64,000 nucleotides of DNA from contig LUGG01000002.1 of NCBI GenBank assembly GCA_001683735.1, positions 3,348,001 to 3,412,000 on the forward strand, given 5' to 3'. Source of the DNA: Grifola frondosa. Its lineage: Eukaryota; Basidiomycota; Agaricomycetes; Polyporales; Grifolaceae. Shown here piece by piece: positions 33,417 to 45,009 of the stretch (positions are counted from its first letter, which is position 1; every line of letters starts with the position of its first letter). The notes below the pieces were generated by a model. It was not told the DNA's origin. It searched no databases and worked only from the letters and a program-made list of their open reading frames with translations. Made by a program: the position numbers and the translations under genes.

Positions 33417-33959
33417 TATATATTTAGATCACATTCTCGTTGCACATGTGGCCAAACTCCGGCTTCATCGGACTTGACGCACGTGCATTGCGCACCGCAG
33501 CAGCAGCGATGCGGTAACGATATCAACTTTTTTTTAATGATGGCGTCAGCCAGTTCTGCTGCAGGCGAACTGCCTACCAGGGTGCCAAGTACCTCTGCAA
33601 CCGGACACAATGCCTGCTCACGGGAAGGCAACGCAGGCAAGCTGCTGGTGACGTGACGACAATTCCAAAAGCTACCGGAGCACTGCAACTCTGACAACAG
33701 CTGACGTTTAACAACGTTCAGAAACTCGTGTAAAGTTTGACAAAATCGGAGGCCCCTGCCGGATTGTCCAAACCTCGTCGCGCCGACTTCTGCCCCTTAG
33801 CGCCGAGGGTCTTTGAATTCCCACTTGCACGTTGAACGCGTCTCTAGCTTTCGAGCACAGCCACATATTCCTATAACTCGCGTATGTTATTTTGCACCGT
33901 ACACGTATATATGTTGAGCAGGACACTGGGAATTTGCTAACAATGATGTGAACGAACTA
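33417..33959. other. No clear gene; border of the GC-rich gene cassette
   Basis: GC content rises immediately after the Helitron. ORFs on both strands (33413-33926) are short and unsupported. It is probably the 3' flank of the minus-strand gene that ends at 33960. Confidence 0.4.
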
Positions 33960-35164
33960 TCACTGCTTCCGAACTGCAGCCCACAGCGGAGTCACTGCCT
34001 GCGCGACTACATTCAAGGCCTCCTGCAGATGTCCTCTCACCTCTTCGTCCTTTACACTTTTTAGCAATCCACGCGAACCCAAGCGATCCGGATGGAAACG
34101 CTTGTGGTTCTTGTCCACGAGTGACTCGTAATCCTGTGCGCTCATCTGGCTGCACGCCGCGGCGAAGAACGCTTCAACCCCAGACCAGGTCACGTCTGTC
34201 CAGTCTCGCTGGCTGGGGGGAATCAGCAAGGGCCAGGGGATGCTGCAAAATTCGACGGGATTCTCGAGGGTGAACTTGGTGACCAGGTCGAACTGCTCGC
34301 AGAGCCGGAGATGTCTCCTGAACACCTCCGCCCGCTCCTTCTTGGTTCGATCCCCCTCGGCCCGCCCCTTCTCGGCGCGCAACTTCTCCGCCCGACGTTT
34401 CTCCGCCCGACGTTTTTCCGCCCGCTGTTTCTCCGCCCGCTCCTTCTCGGCCTGACGTTCCTCCGCCTCAGCCTCCAGGGCCTTAAACTCGCGCTCCGCT
34501 GCCTCTGCCACCTTTTCATTCGCTTCGTCGGCATCTTCCCCCCGCTTGCGCCGCTTCCCCCCTTGCTCCTGCGTCGGCCTACCTTTGGGCACGTTTCGCC
34601 GAGATTCGTCTGCCGGAGCCCGACGCCGAGCTTCTCCATCTCCCTGCCTGGCACTCCCTGGGGCGCTCGGGTTGGAAAAATCTATGAAAACAGAATCGTT
34701 AGCGGCGGATAATATTTTGATCCGCGCTTACCATGGCGTGAGGCAAGAATTTCCGCCAGCAAATGGTCTTCTAGGGAGTCTTCCCATCGCTTCATCTTCT
34801 GCTCGAGCTCATCGCGCTTAAGAGCTGGCTCACTCGATTCTATGGCTGAAATTAGTTACGAATGCAATGCTTAGATGGACTGCGTGCACCCGGAGATGAT
34901 CTTGCATCCATCATCTCGTCGGCGAGACCCTCGCTGCTCGTGCTTGAAGTGATCGACGGCCGCCTCCTCTTCTTCCCTGCGGCGTTGGAGGCGCGAGGCT
35001 GAGGTTTCACGTGGGGTTTTGGAGGCTCCTTGGGAGATAGCAGTCAATTGCGGGGGAAGGTGCACGCGACAGTCATAAGCTGGATCAAGCTTGTATATAT
35101 CCCACTGATCTTGAGAGCAGTGGATTCGTTGACTGAAGGTGCACCCGTTCAATATAATAAGCAC
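33960..35164 (-). CDS. Orphan spliced gene A (coiled-coil, J-domain-like C-terminus)
   Basis: Three exons fit: 35164-34890, 34845-34732 and 34681-33960. Donor/acceptor pairs are GTGCACG...TTTCAG (intron 34889-34846) and GTAAGCG...TCATAG (34731-34682). The start is the first Met of the open frame; an upstream start is possible. The middle is a charged helix with an RAEK(Q/R) repeat (about ten units, 34360-34500) that would form a coiled coil. The C-terminus contains YESLVDKNHKRFHPDRL and EEVRGHLQEALNVVAQAVTP. The HPD tripeptide recalls J-domains, but the rest does not prove one. I do not recognise a named family. No signal peptide or membrane segment is seen. Its neighbour is gene B in the same orientation. 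Confidence 0.6.
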
Positions 35165-35791
35165 CGCAGCGTCTTCTGCTGACTCACCCGCATATCGCGA
35201 TCACTCTCGGCCACTCCCCTTCATCCTCCACGCCTTCTTCCAATATGGCTTGGCCAACATATTTCCACCGGCTTGGACCAGACGGAGGGGTCTCTACTAC
35301 AACGCGTTTGGCACCGGGCCACGGGGTCCGCCGCAGCACGTAGCCGTTAGAGGATGAAAATCAGCAAAAGAAAGCTTCGATCCTGGAGTGCAAAGCAGAC
35401 GTGCTGACTGGGTATGGTCGAGTAAGCCCACATCGCTGCCGGATATTGATACGGGGCGCCAGAGCCTGCAGCTGACATATCTGAGCGGGACTTGCCAGCA
35501 GGGAGCGGGGGTTATGAACATTGAGCTGGCGCAATCGCTAAACCGTCATCACGTGGCATGTCGGAGAACAGTCGGCGCGGAATGCGGCAACTAGGCCAAT
35601 CGGCGACGGCATCTGTGGCGCCATCCCCCACTGCCACGGCACTCCTCGCCGGCAGTCAAACGTTGCAACCAGCCGCCCCTCCGCCCAAACCCCGCGCGCT
35701 TTCCCTGGCGGTGAAGGCATCCATTGAATTCCAGGGTTATATTTACAGCAGCATATTTATGAGAACCGTTCGTCTTAGAAGTAAGCGTCAT
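35165..35791. other. Intergenic, no clear gene
   Basis: This holds short overlapping ORFs only (for example 35388-35594, plus). It lies between the 3' end of gene B and the 5' end of gene A and probably holds gene A's promoter. Confidence 0.4.
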
Positions 35792-38440
35792 CTACTCCCA
35801 AGTGATTTCATCAGCGGACCTGTCGGGATGGAGAATGATCTGCGGCGCCGAATCCGTATATTTCAGGTCTCCCGGGTAAGCAACCATAGTCGATCCGGCC
35901 TTGACTGCCTTCGTTTGCCATATGCGGTCAGAAGACGAGTTGGGTAGCCAAGCTAACCCATCGATCTTCGCCTTCACGGCCAAACGCACCGCGGCGTAGG
36001 AAGCTCGGTCTGCTGAAGCAGTAAAGCTCTGCCAAGCATTGTAATATTGGCAAGCGCCATATCCTTGGGACGTGGCGCTCAGACGGTGGCCTTTTGGGGG
36101 AATAAGCGTTCGAAGACGTTCTTCCATTCGTCTTCCCCAGCAATTCGAATGCGGCAGCAGCGCCAGATGTCGGACAATTGCAGATTCTTATAATGACGGT
36201 CATCCTCAACGACTATGCGGCCGAGCTCGCCTAGCTTGCAATAAGACGACTCACGGTGAGACTTCGGCGCAGGTGCTTTTTGAAGAATGTCGGAGAGAAA
36301 TTGGCGGTATATGGTCGTGATGAGCTCGTCGATGGTCTTAAATGCGTTCGAAGGAATGTGGTGATCCGCATCGTCCAAGTCGTCTCCAAGATCATAGGAT
36401 TCGGGTGGAAGCGCGGCACCCGTTTCCTCCAGGTCGAATTCCATCCATGCCCTCGCTGCTTTGGGCACCCTGGCTGTCCTGGTGAATGGACGCTTGTTAT
36501 TAGGGCGTTTATCTGGTCCTGGCAGGCCGTCGCGTGATTCCTTTCCTATGGGATGGATCGTGAGCTTTAGCTGGCTGTATCCAAGGCCAAAAATCCGCTC
36601 GATGATGCGGTTGTCCATCGATCGCCCGTTGGTCAAACGAGGACAATCCACTCGCGGCGGAAGTGCCACGCCGCGAATGAAGAACATTCCGCAGGGCATG
36701 TGGGGCTTGGTGGTTGTCGGGACGGAAAACTCTCCTTCGTCCTCTTCCTCAGGTTCTGCGGGAACTTCGATGTGCGCAGCGCAGCCCTTTGAATCTCTTT
36801 TTCGTTTTGACTTCGGCCGGGCGGTTATTTAACGCGTTGATGCAGTAAGCGACGACGACCGTGAGGGAGATGGCGTTTTCTGAGGAGCGGGATGGAGCGG
36901 AGGCTTCCCGCTGCCACCTGACGGCGGCTCCCAAAGCATAAAGCCTAATCGCTTTGAACGACCTGCAAAATAAGGTCACTTTCGCGGTTAATTCAGGTGT
37001 CTTCGGACCGACTCACCACCATTCTTTCCGCGGGATGGCTACCAGGGCGTCGGCGCCGAGCTCGGCCGGAAGAAGCTCCCTGGTGTGCCGAAGCGCGTTC
37101 AATGCCTGGTCGAATTTCGTTCGAACCTCCAGCCTTGCATGGCCGTTGACCTTGTCGATAGCATCGTTGAACTGCCTTTGCAACGATGATAACCAGTTTT
37201 TAGCCTTCTCGTAGTCGCCCAGCAACAATTCCTCCGGGGTCGTGTATTTGGCGAAACGACCGTTGTCGTGGAGGTAAGTGGCCGACTTGTCGGTTGTATA
37301 GCAATTGATATACACCACTTTCCTCCGTCTGGAATCCTTGATGTCCAAACGAAAGCCTGAGAGCTCGGTCAACTGCGCTGATGTATCGACGTGGTATCTC
37401 CCAGATCCTTTTAGCCGACGAGCTTCTTGAAGAGTCTGGCATCCTGCGGCTTGTTGAACGATGCGCTCATGAGCATCCGTGCGCCATTGTAGCACGTGCC
37501 CGTCCAACTGGATCTCCATCCCCACGTCCACCCACCAGTCTCGGAGGTTGTCTTCCCGGTCGCTGACCCAGTTGAAGAAGTCGTCAACCGCCGTTGAAAC
37601 GTCGCCGTCGTGTAGCGGATGGTGACGAGTCTCTGCTTTGGATCCGCGAATAGCATGAAGGAAGACGGCATTGGCGCCGAAAGGAAGATCTCTCACGTAT
37701 CGCAGCAGTCGTCTCCCAAAGGTCTCTGACAACATAGGGGGAAGATCCACGGTTCCGTATTTCATCTGGCCATTCTTGCCGTAATGCGGAAGCATTCAGC
37801 CGAATAACTTGAGGGTAAGTGTCCTTCGTACGATGGGTCGACCGATATCAGTGCTCGGCGCAAGCAGCGATCGTAAATCGCCGCCATCTGCTCCTGATTC
37901 AGCGGAGTCGGCACGCGGGATTCCGGGTCGTACAATGCGGGGAATAAAATTCGAGTTACATGGCGCTCAGATATTTTCCCTACGGGACGTTGGGAATTCG
38001 ATGGATTGGGGCCTCATGGACGGTCACCCCGCTTCCCTGTAATGAAAAAAATCGGTTCAAAGACCAGAGCGCTTGCATTCGCCGAAGACGTACCGTATGT
38101 ATGCTGACCTTCACAGTTATGTGAACGTCATTTATCAAAGTGTCCGCGAATCGCGGAACTGGATAGACGCATAAGGTCTTGGTGATGTAGAGCCCAGTGC
38201 TCACACCCAGAAGAGAGTCGTAGTCCCGCGTGATGTTGATTTGACTCAACTGCTCTTGGGATACGGTATCGGAGAGGGCGTTGATGGCGGCCTGAACCCG
38301 CGGATGGGGTGACGACCGGTGAGCATCCAGTTCACCAATCTCGCCGCAGCCTGCACTCGATCTTCGCCGTCGGAGGTTTGCGCCAAATTGAGACCCTCGG
38401 CGATAAACTCCTGCAAATTATAAAATTCAAATGAAGCAGA
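35792..38440 (-). CDS. Orphan multi-exon gene B
   Basis: Minus-strand coding pieces in order are about 38440-38090 (SFEFYNLQEFIAEGLNLAQT, QLSQINITRDYDSLLGVSTG), about 37975-37820 (ILFPALYDPESRVPTPLNQE, AAIYDRCLRRALISVDPSYE), 37795-37013 (260 codons, GRRLLRYVRDLPFGANAVFL, DNLRDWWVDVGMEIQLDGHV), 36963-36840, 36800-36079 (PHMPCGMFFIRGVALPPRVD) and 36127-35792 (ending DEITWE). Clear introns include GTGAGTC...TTTGCAG at about 37012-36964. There are apparent frame breaks near 38310 and 36120, so it may be a decaying gene or I have missed short introns. No known domain was recognised. It is divergently arranged with the SNF2 gene, sharing about 470 bp upstream. Confidence 0.55.
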
Positions 38441-38908
38441 GCGTCGCTGGAAATAAGAGGCATGATGATATAAAATAATAAAAAGGAGAGGGAAGAGAAA
38501 TGCGTTGCTGCGTCAGGACTTCGACCTCCCTAACCTAACGCGTCCAGGCGCTCATACGGAATTACCCGCGTAAGCGTCGAAACGCCGACCTCCAAGGGAA
38601 AGGCCGTCCTCCGCATATGGAGAAACATTTCGCCCGAATGGGAGTCTTTTCCGCCGGCAGAAGTTTTGCCACCAAGCTGTTTTGAAGGGCGCACGAGAAT
38701 TAGACGGCCGGCCGAAACGAGATTCCGTGGTCAGCATGCACTCGGTCGAAGGGGAAATTTCGCAGCCCAGCAAGAGTCCGCGGCCTTGGTCCGAGCTATC
38801 GCGAGCGGCACATCACTCCCCGCGACGTGGCTGTTGTGCCGAGCGCTGAAATGGTTACGGGTCGCCGCCTAGTCGGCTTTTTTTAATTCGATATCGTTCG
38901 AAGCAACC
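38441..38908. promoter_or_regulatory. Intergenic region between divergent genes B and C
   Basis: Gene B runs left and gene C runs right from this stretch, so it should hold both promoters. A T-rich run (38878-38884) lies just before the gene C start, whose context is AACCATGCC. No TATA box is obvious. The minus-strand ORF at 38552-38773 is unsupported and could be a first exon of gene B. Confidence 0.45.
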
Positions 38909-41900
38909 ATGCCCACACACACCATTCCCTCTGTGATTATCTTGGCGTTCTACGAGATGCAGAAAACGTCTGTCGACGGCGTCCGGCAGGATTTGTTCAA
39001 GACGGTCGCGTTCAAGAAGGCCACCGGGATCCAACACGGTCTTTGGCCAGAGAACGACCAGGAGCTTCCGGACAAACTATCGAGGTCGGAATCGTACGCC
39101 ATCAAAGCATACTTCATGGCGGCCAAAACTGCAATCGACCGAGGGGACCTCTACGCTTTTGCGGCTGGTAAGAAGAAGGACAATCTTACCGGGCGCGACG
39201 TATGGAAGCGGTGGTTTCCGAGAATTTGGACTAAACAAAACCTGAATGGAAAAATAGATGCCATATTGCGGGAGCACCAAGCAGACGCGGGGTCGTATTT
39301 CAAGGCAGAAGGGTACGAACCGAAGAAAGGCATTCCGGTGAACTTTGGCTCAGCTGCCCAAGTGGACATCGCGTGTCTTTTATTTGGGGAAGCTTGCATT
39401 TGCCAACTCGGCGAGCGAGTATGGCTGAGGGAGGCATGGCACGCCATCGTCAACGCCATCATCACAAAAGCCTACGAGCGCGCAGCTGCGGTGGTCAGAA
39501 GGCTTTCCAAAAAGGTGGAGGAATCAAAAGCGAGGGCGGAGGAGGAAATGCGTAGTGAGTATCGCCACGCCATTTGCTCGATCGGATGCTGAAGATGCCT
39601 AGACTTAAGGGACGCACCGCGAATCACCAAGAGCATCTTAACGGCAGCACTAAAGGGGTGAATCATTACCATCTGACCGCTCAAGCACTTGGCGCCGCCG
39701 ACGGTGTGGCGGCCTCGGAGGAGCTGGTCAAGGAGCTGGAAACCTTTTTCTCGGCCTTCGGAGCTAATGTACCCGAGCGAGACGATGTAATCGGTGAGCT
39801 TGGAACCGAACCAAGCAAATCGAGCTAATATCCCTGCAGCTCGCGGCCTGTCGAAGAAAACGCGGGAGCAACTCCGGCAACTAGCGAATGCGGATGAAGT
39901 AGCCTTTGTGCTACAGCTGTATCGAGAACTATTTGGTCCATCCACAGAGATCGACATCCCCATCGATCTAATCGACGATCAATTGGGCGCAACGACGTCG
40001 GAAGATCTCCCAACCGCCACTGATATGGGCGTCGAACAGGAGTCGAGGTTTAGCGAGGATATGCTTTTCCAATTCTTCGACGTGCGGAGCGGGAACAAGC
40101 AATTTCCGGGCTTCAACAGATGGTATCATAAATACGGACGGGACCCCTGGCTGGACGAGGCGTCATTCCAAAACTTGAAAGAAGGTCTCCCTAATCCCGA
40201 CTGGTCCCCCCTTATGCCGACGTGGGCGCAGATGGTGGCGATCAAAGCGATCCTCCGCCTTAGCTTGAGCCCCGCGCCCGACCCCGGTCAGGGGGCCGTT
40301 TTACTTGCCGATGAGGTCGGTCTTGGCAAGACGTTGCAAGTGATCGGAACCGTCGCATTTCTGAACCACCTAGCATTATGCGATGAGGAGAACGAAATCG
40401 TCCCGCTGATCTTGGTGAGCGATCATTTTAACTCCTGCAGAAAATGCGACGACGAGACCTTGTTAGATGCAGTGAAATATGTCGGGGGCCATGTCCCTCA
40501 GAGTGGAGAACCACATCTTCCGGACCTCCCCAGCATCGTCGTGGCTCCGGGGACCTTGATCTCGCAATGGGCAGAGGAAATCAGACGGATGACGTTGCCC
40601 AAGTCATATGACATTTTGATATACCGGACTGGCAAGAAGTCGCGCGAGGAGTTCTGGAGGAAAAACGACGGTCTGTGGGATAGGTCAGCTCACCGTCCCC
40701 GCCGCAAGATCATTCTGGTCGCTCATGCGGTGAGTGCAAGGCGGCATGATGGGGACTGAGCGGACCAATGCGCTGACGACGTCGGCCCACTGCAGACCAT
40801 GGCCGCCGAGGCCCGGACCTACCTGAAGGTTGCAAGTTCGATCACAGATCCCTGCGAAGGACCCGGCATCGCCGATGGAAACAGCATGTCGTTGTTCAAG
40901 CTCGACTACCTTGTCATGGCTGTAGATGAAATCCACATGCTCAGGAATCGAAATGCGATCTATTGGGGCGTCCTCGCGTTGAGCAAGCATTCCAAGATCC
41001 GGTTGGGGTGCACGGCGACTCCCCTCAATACATCTCCGAAGGTGTGTAGCTTTCGATGACGTAGATGCTCTCTTGACTGCGAAAGCAGGACCTTGCCAGT
41101 ATCGGAAGACTAATCGGGGTCGCGGGGATGATGTCTCCGGATGTCGAGAAAGAACTTCGAGGGCTTGATTCCGAGCTGCGTCGAGCCCGCCGCAAGCTGA
41201 CCGCCGAAGAAAAGTCCCTCTCAGCCGAGCACATGCGCATGCGCCTCGCCGGCGACGATCCTGACCCCGCGAGCGACCCTCTCATCGGCATTCGACAGCT
41301 GCAGCTTCAAATGGTCGGCAAACTTCAAGCACGCTTTGGGGGTCGGATTATTCGACGGAATGATAGATCTGTCGATTGGCAAGGCATCCCCGTCAAGGAC
41401 GTCCCTGAGTACGTGGAATATTCTTGCTTGCTAAAGTTGCAACAGGAGGAGATTGCGGCAATCGAAGGGGCCCGCCTCCAAGCACAAACCAGGTTAGGCG
41501 GGCGGCACTTCGCCGAACGATTGCAAGGGCTGACCGCTTGGCTTATTTAGACTGGCCGGCACGGTGAATCCCTCTCTCGATGGCTCGGTGAGTGCAATCA
41601 GCTCGTTCTCAAACTCTTTGTTAATGCGTCGGGAAGAAATTCTTCATCGAATATAGGAAAGGTCTAGTGCAATATAAACTGACAAGTCCCGGCGCACACC
41701 TGGATCCGGTCAAGACCATGGCAGAATGGGAGGCGCTGAAGTCCACGAAGATGGATTTCTGCGCGCGCCTATTGCAGCATCTCGGCAAGCGCAACGACGC
41801 CCCTCCTCCCATCATCCACGAAGACGGCTCATGGGAATTTCCTGAACTGCCAAGCACTGCTCAAGATGAATGGTCCGCCCGCTGTGATCAGAAATCCGTC

Positions 41901-42569
41901 ACCTATTCGGAGTTCTCATCCATGGCGACCTTCCTCCAATCGGTATGTATGCATGTGGCTGGGTGCAGATGACGATAACATGTGTCTCTTAGGTGCTAGG
42001 ATTATATGGGCAGGCATCCGTTCTCATCAACGGCGACATGGACTACGATGCCAGGTCCAGAGCGGTAGAAGAATTTCGTACCGATCCCCAGAAACGCGTT
42101 GCCATCATCTCTTCGGTGGCGAATGCCGGCCTAAATCTGGCATTCGCTCGGAACGTCATCTTCTTGGTGGGTATCGTGATTGAACGTGAGACCGGTCTTT
42201 AATTAATGACCTGAGATGACCTTGCAGGACCGCCTTTGGAGTCGCCAGGACGAAAACCAAGTGCGGGGCCGATGTCATCGGCGCGGACAGGAACACAAGG
42301 TGCAAGTATTTCATTTGCTTGCACGGGGAACTAGCGACATCATCATGTGCGGGCTTGCTCGTGGAAAGGAGGAAATGCTCCAAGCCTTCCTCAACGAAGG
42401 AGGCAAAGAGCTGTTGAGGGTGCTCTTGGGCGGACGCGATGCAGAGAACGAGGAGGATGTGGAGGTTGAAGAACAGACGGCCAAGCCCAAGCCAAGACGA
42501 AAGAGAAAAGCAGCACGGGCGGGGTCGAGGAGAATGATTCATCCAAAGGGTCGAACGACTCGACGATAA
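38909..42569 (+). CDS. SNF2-family DNA-dependent ATPase/helicase-like protein
   Basis: Likely exons are 38909 to about 39554, about 39601-39793, 39840-40729, 40796-41041, 41089-41492, 41657-41942, 41993-42166 and 42228-42569. Most introns are 46-66 bp GT-AG and phase-consistent; the first intron and the 164-bp fifth are less certain, and an unspliced reading stops at 41548. Helicase motifs in order: GAVLLADEVGLGKTLQ (Walker A), PSIVVAPGTLISQW (Ia), MAVDEIHMLRN (DEIH, Walker B), RLGCTATPLNTSPK (III), then the C-terminal lobe LINGDMDYDARSRAVEEF, AIISSVANAGLNLAFARN (V) and QVRGRCHRRGQEHKV (VI). SNF2 proteins use ATP to move along DNA and remodel chromatin or DNA-protein complexes. The first about 220 residues match nothing I know. 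The motifs look intact. Its partners may be genes A and B. Confidence 0.82.
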
Positions 42570-43384
42570 GTCCTGCGGCGCCGAGGTCTTCGCCTTCCAA
42601 GGATCATGGCGCCGAAATCTCCGTGCTGACCGACGATGGGCACCAGGACTCGGGCGACGGTTCGGCGAGTATCCGAGAAGCGCCGAGCAAAGCCGGGGTG
42701 GATGTCGCCGAATGTGCACAGATAGGTCCCTCGCCGAATGCGGATCGATCGAGTGAGGACAAGAACACTTCGGCGCCCAAGGAGTTTGGCCGCGATGGCG
42801 GTACCCCGGGTGCGGCGAATCCAGGTAACTCCCCCCAAAGCGCCGCAGAAACTGCGGCGAGTGGCGCGTTGTCCCCATACCCTCCTGCCCCAGATAGTCG
42901 CAGCCCGCCAAAGGCGCCCAAACCTGCGGAGCTTTTGCATGCGGAGGAGCCCCCTGCCCCTGCGCAATCTTCGGAGATATTCCTCCATTCCGGGGCGGAA
43001 AGGCGAAACCCAGGGACGTCGGATTCTTTCTCAGACTTTGAGGTCACCGATATTAACCCCCTCAACTGCGATGAGGAGGAGCCCCCTGCCCAGGTGCAAT
43101 CTTCGGAGACATTCCTCCATTTCGGCGCGGAAAGGCGAAACCCAGATACGTCGGATTCTCTCCCCAACTTTCCTCCCGCCTTCCCCTTTCCCATGAGTAA
43201 CGACGACGACGACTTTACTCCCGTTCATTCCGAGATGAGGATCGGAAAGCGGACGCGTTCATCATCTCCTGCGAACGGTCGTCCTACCAAATTATCCAGA
43301 CCGGTCAAACCGTCCCTAACAATCCCTTTGCTGGACGATATTCCGGTTGTGTCCCGCAGAGTTCCTAAGTCCACCAAAAGGTAG
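42509..43384 (+). CDS. Acidic/Ser-Pro-rich C-terminal ORF following the SNF2 gene
   Basis: It overlaps the end of the SNF2 gene in another frame and stays open to 43384. The readable part starts about GGVEENDSSKGSNDSTISPA. The composition is Ser, Pro, Glu and Asp-rich, probably disordered, ending in a basic stretch (RVPKSTKR). An internal duplication of about 43 residues occurs at about 42947-43075 and 43076-43205 (EEPPAPAQSSEIFLHSGAER / EEPPAQVQSSETFLHFGAER). Most likely this is the original C-terminus of the SNF2 protein, detached by a one-base frameshift near 42500, or a sequencing error hides the join. No splice pair that restores the frame was found. Confidence 0.55.
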   Translation, partial: SSTGGVEENDSSKGSNDSTISPAAPRSSPSKDHGAEISVLTDDGHQDSGDGSASIREAPSKAGVDVAECAQIGPSPNADRSSEDKNTSAPKEFGRDGGTPGAANPGNSPQSAAETAASGALSPYPPAPDSRSPPKAPKPAELLHAEEPPAPAQSSEIFLHSGAERRNPGTSDSFSDFEVTDINPLNCDEEEPPAQVQSSETFLHFGAERRNPDTSDSLPNFPPAFPFPMSNDDDDFTPVHSEMRIGKRTRSSSPANGRPTKLSRPVKPSLTIPLLDDIPVVSRRVPKSTKR

Positions 43385-43945
43385 CCGCCTTTGTGATGAG
43401 CGCTAAGGATTGCCGCGCAAACGACGGGGCCGACGTTTCGCCGCGCCCGCCCTTCTTTTCTTCTTCTTTCCGGGGCCGTTATGCTTTGCATACATACGTA
43501 GTGTTTATCATATCGACATCTGTCTCCACATTCAATCTCGCTCAAAATCTGAGTCTTCGCTAGTCTCCGTTGCTGACCATATGCGTTTCATTCCGAAGTT
43601 GGTGCAACTCGCCCTCGTCGGTCACTCCCCGAATCGCACGTCTGGGGGCGCGTGCCGAGTAGACTCGGCATGCGATGCCCTGCGTGCGTTACTTTTTGAG
43701 TTACTTACTGGGCTTGGCCGATTTCGTACTTAGCAGTCCACTTATAACAGGCTATAAGTGTTTTGGGTAATAAAGTAATACCATCTTGTAGCGTTGTAAA
43801 CTAAATGTCCTATAGAGCGGCGAGCGCGCCGGCACGGTGAGCTTGGACGCTGAAGCTGAAGCGCTGCAGCTCCTCCGGGGTATCGGCACCTTCCAGCTGA
43901 AGCTGAACTTGCACGCCACCTGATGGATGAATGACACGGCTAGAG
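43385..43945. other. 3' flank of the cassette; possible gene fragment on minus strand
   Basis: Mostly non-coding. Between about 43810 and 43930 the minus strand reads HPSGGVQVQLQLEGADTPEE and then LQRFSFSVQAHRAGALAAL before a stop. It looks like the end of a protein but I cannot name it. It ends at the hAT-like terminus at 43946. Confidence 0.35.
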
Positions 43946-44128
43946 CAGTGTTGTCAAGGTCAAAGTCAATGAGTCAATACAGGTCAATAAATCATTGACT
44001 TGACCTTTGATTGACCGGTCAATAGCACGTGTGAACTAGATTAGACAACTGATAAGTAATGTTGATATAGGTGAGACGTCATCCCCTCAAGACTCTCATC
44101 GACGAGCCCTCGGATTAACATCAGTTTC
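43946..44128. mobile_element. hAT-like element end, partial copy
   Basis: It opens CAGTGTTGTCAAGGTCAAAG and carries the GTCAATGAGTCAATACAGG... series that also makes the ends of the element at 44137-44417. After about 110 bp the similarity fades and no opposite end is seen before 44129, so this is a broken copy. The left flank GGCTAGAG matches AGCTAGGG at 6 of 8 bases. Confidence 0.65.
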
Positions 44129-44136
44129 AGCTAGGG

Positions 44137-44417
44137 CACTGTTGTCATTGACCCGGTCAATGACCGGTCAGTCAATAAGTCAATACAATAGGTCAATGGG
44201 TCAAGTCAACGATTGACCCGTCAATAGACCACGTGAATATTAGATTAATACTGTCAAGTAATTTATGAATCTGAATATTAACAGAATATGTCTTGTACGA
44301 GTAAGTACTAAATCCTTATTAGTTATGTGATCCACATAGCACGTGCTATTGACCTGGTCAATGACCAATGGTTTATTGACCCGTATTGACTTATTGACTT
44401 TGACCTTGACAACACTG
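44137..44417. mobile_element. 281-bp hAT-like MITE with long terminal repeats of TCAA words
   Basis: The ends are CACTGTTGTCATTGACC and GGTCAAAG...ACAACACTG in inverted order, with inverted similarity running about 80 bp inward through repeated GTCAAT words (TCAATAAGTCAATAC is exact on both sides). A perfect 8-bp target duplication AGCTAGGG flanks it (44129-44136 and 44418-44425). The left neighbour at 43946 belongs to the same family. Confidence 0.88.
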
Positions 44418-44425
44418 AGCTAGGG

Positions 44426-45009
44426 TAGCAGACACATTGCAACAAATTTGTAGTATATCTCCCATGCATATGAATGTAGATAGCAGTACCTTTCTGATAA
44501 GTATCACATGTGTATGTTGCAATCCGGGTTGTGTCAAATTGACACGAGTATGTATGTCGAAGAGTACGTCGCAGACAGGCTACAGCAGCAAGCCCAGACT
44601 CGTCAATGCACTCACGTGGTGGGCGAACAGGAGTCCTTCGGGCACGCTTACGCGGCGTGTGCACGGGGAGGTACATGAACGCGAGCGCGCGTGGGCGTAT
44701 GTGCCTGCGGCCCATCGACGACATGGCCGAGGCGTGTGGAGGGCCATAAGGTCGTGCTTGATATGCAGCGCGGTCTGCCGTACCTTGACGACGTGCAGGC
44801 GTCGCCCACGTGCTCGTCGTCCGCCCCGACGCGGTCCCGCTCGCGGAAAACGCTGAAGCAGCCCCGCTGCGGTGCGCTCGAGTACGTACAGTATACGATT
44901 ACTCACCTGCTCGTCGCTGTTTACGCGACTCCTCGTGCGATGCCTGGTTCCGCCTCCACTCCTGCCACTCCATCCATTAAGATTCTCCCAGGTGCTCAAG
45001 GTCGCCTAA
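44426..45009. other. No clear gene
   Basis: GC-rich from about 44600. ORFs on both strands (44437-44999) overlap one another and none has a recognisable motif, so none is called. Confidence 0.35.

Noticed and set aside
44437..44999. Overlapping 130-140-codon ORFs on both strands
   Set aside because: All are Arg/Ala/Pro-rich products of GC-rich DNA with no recognisable domain.
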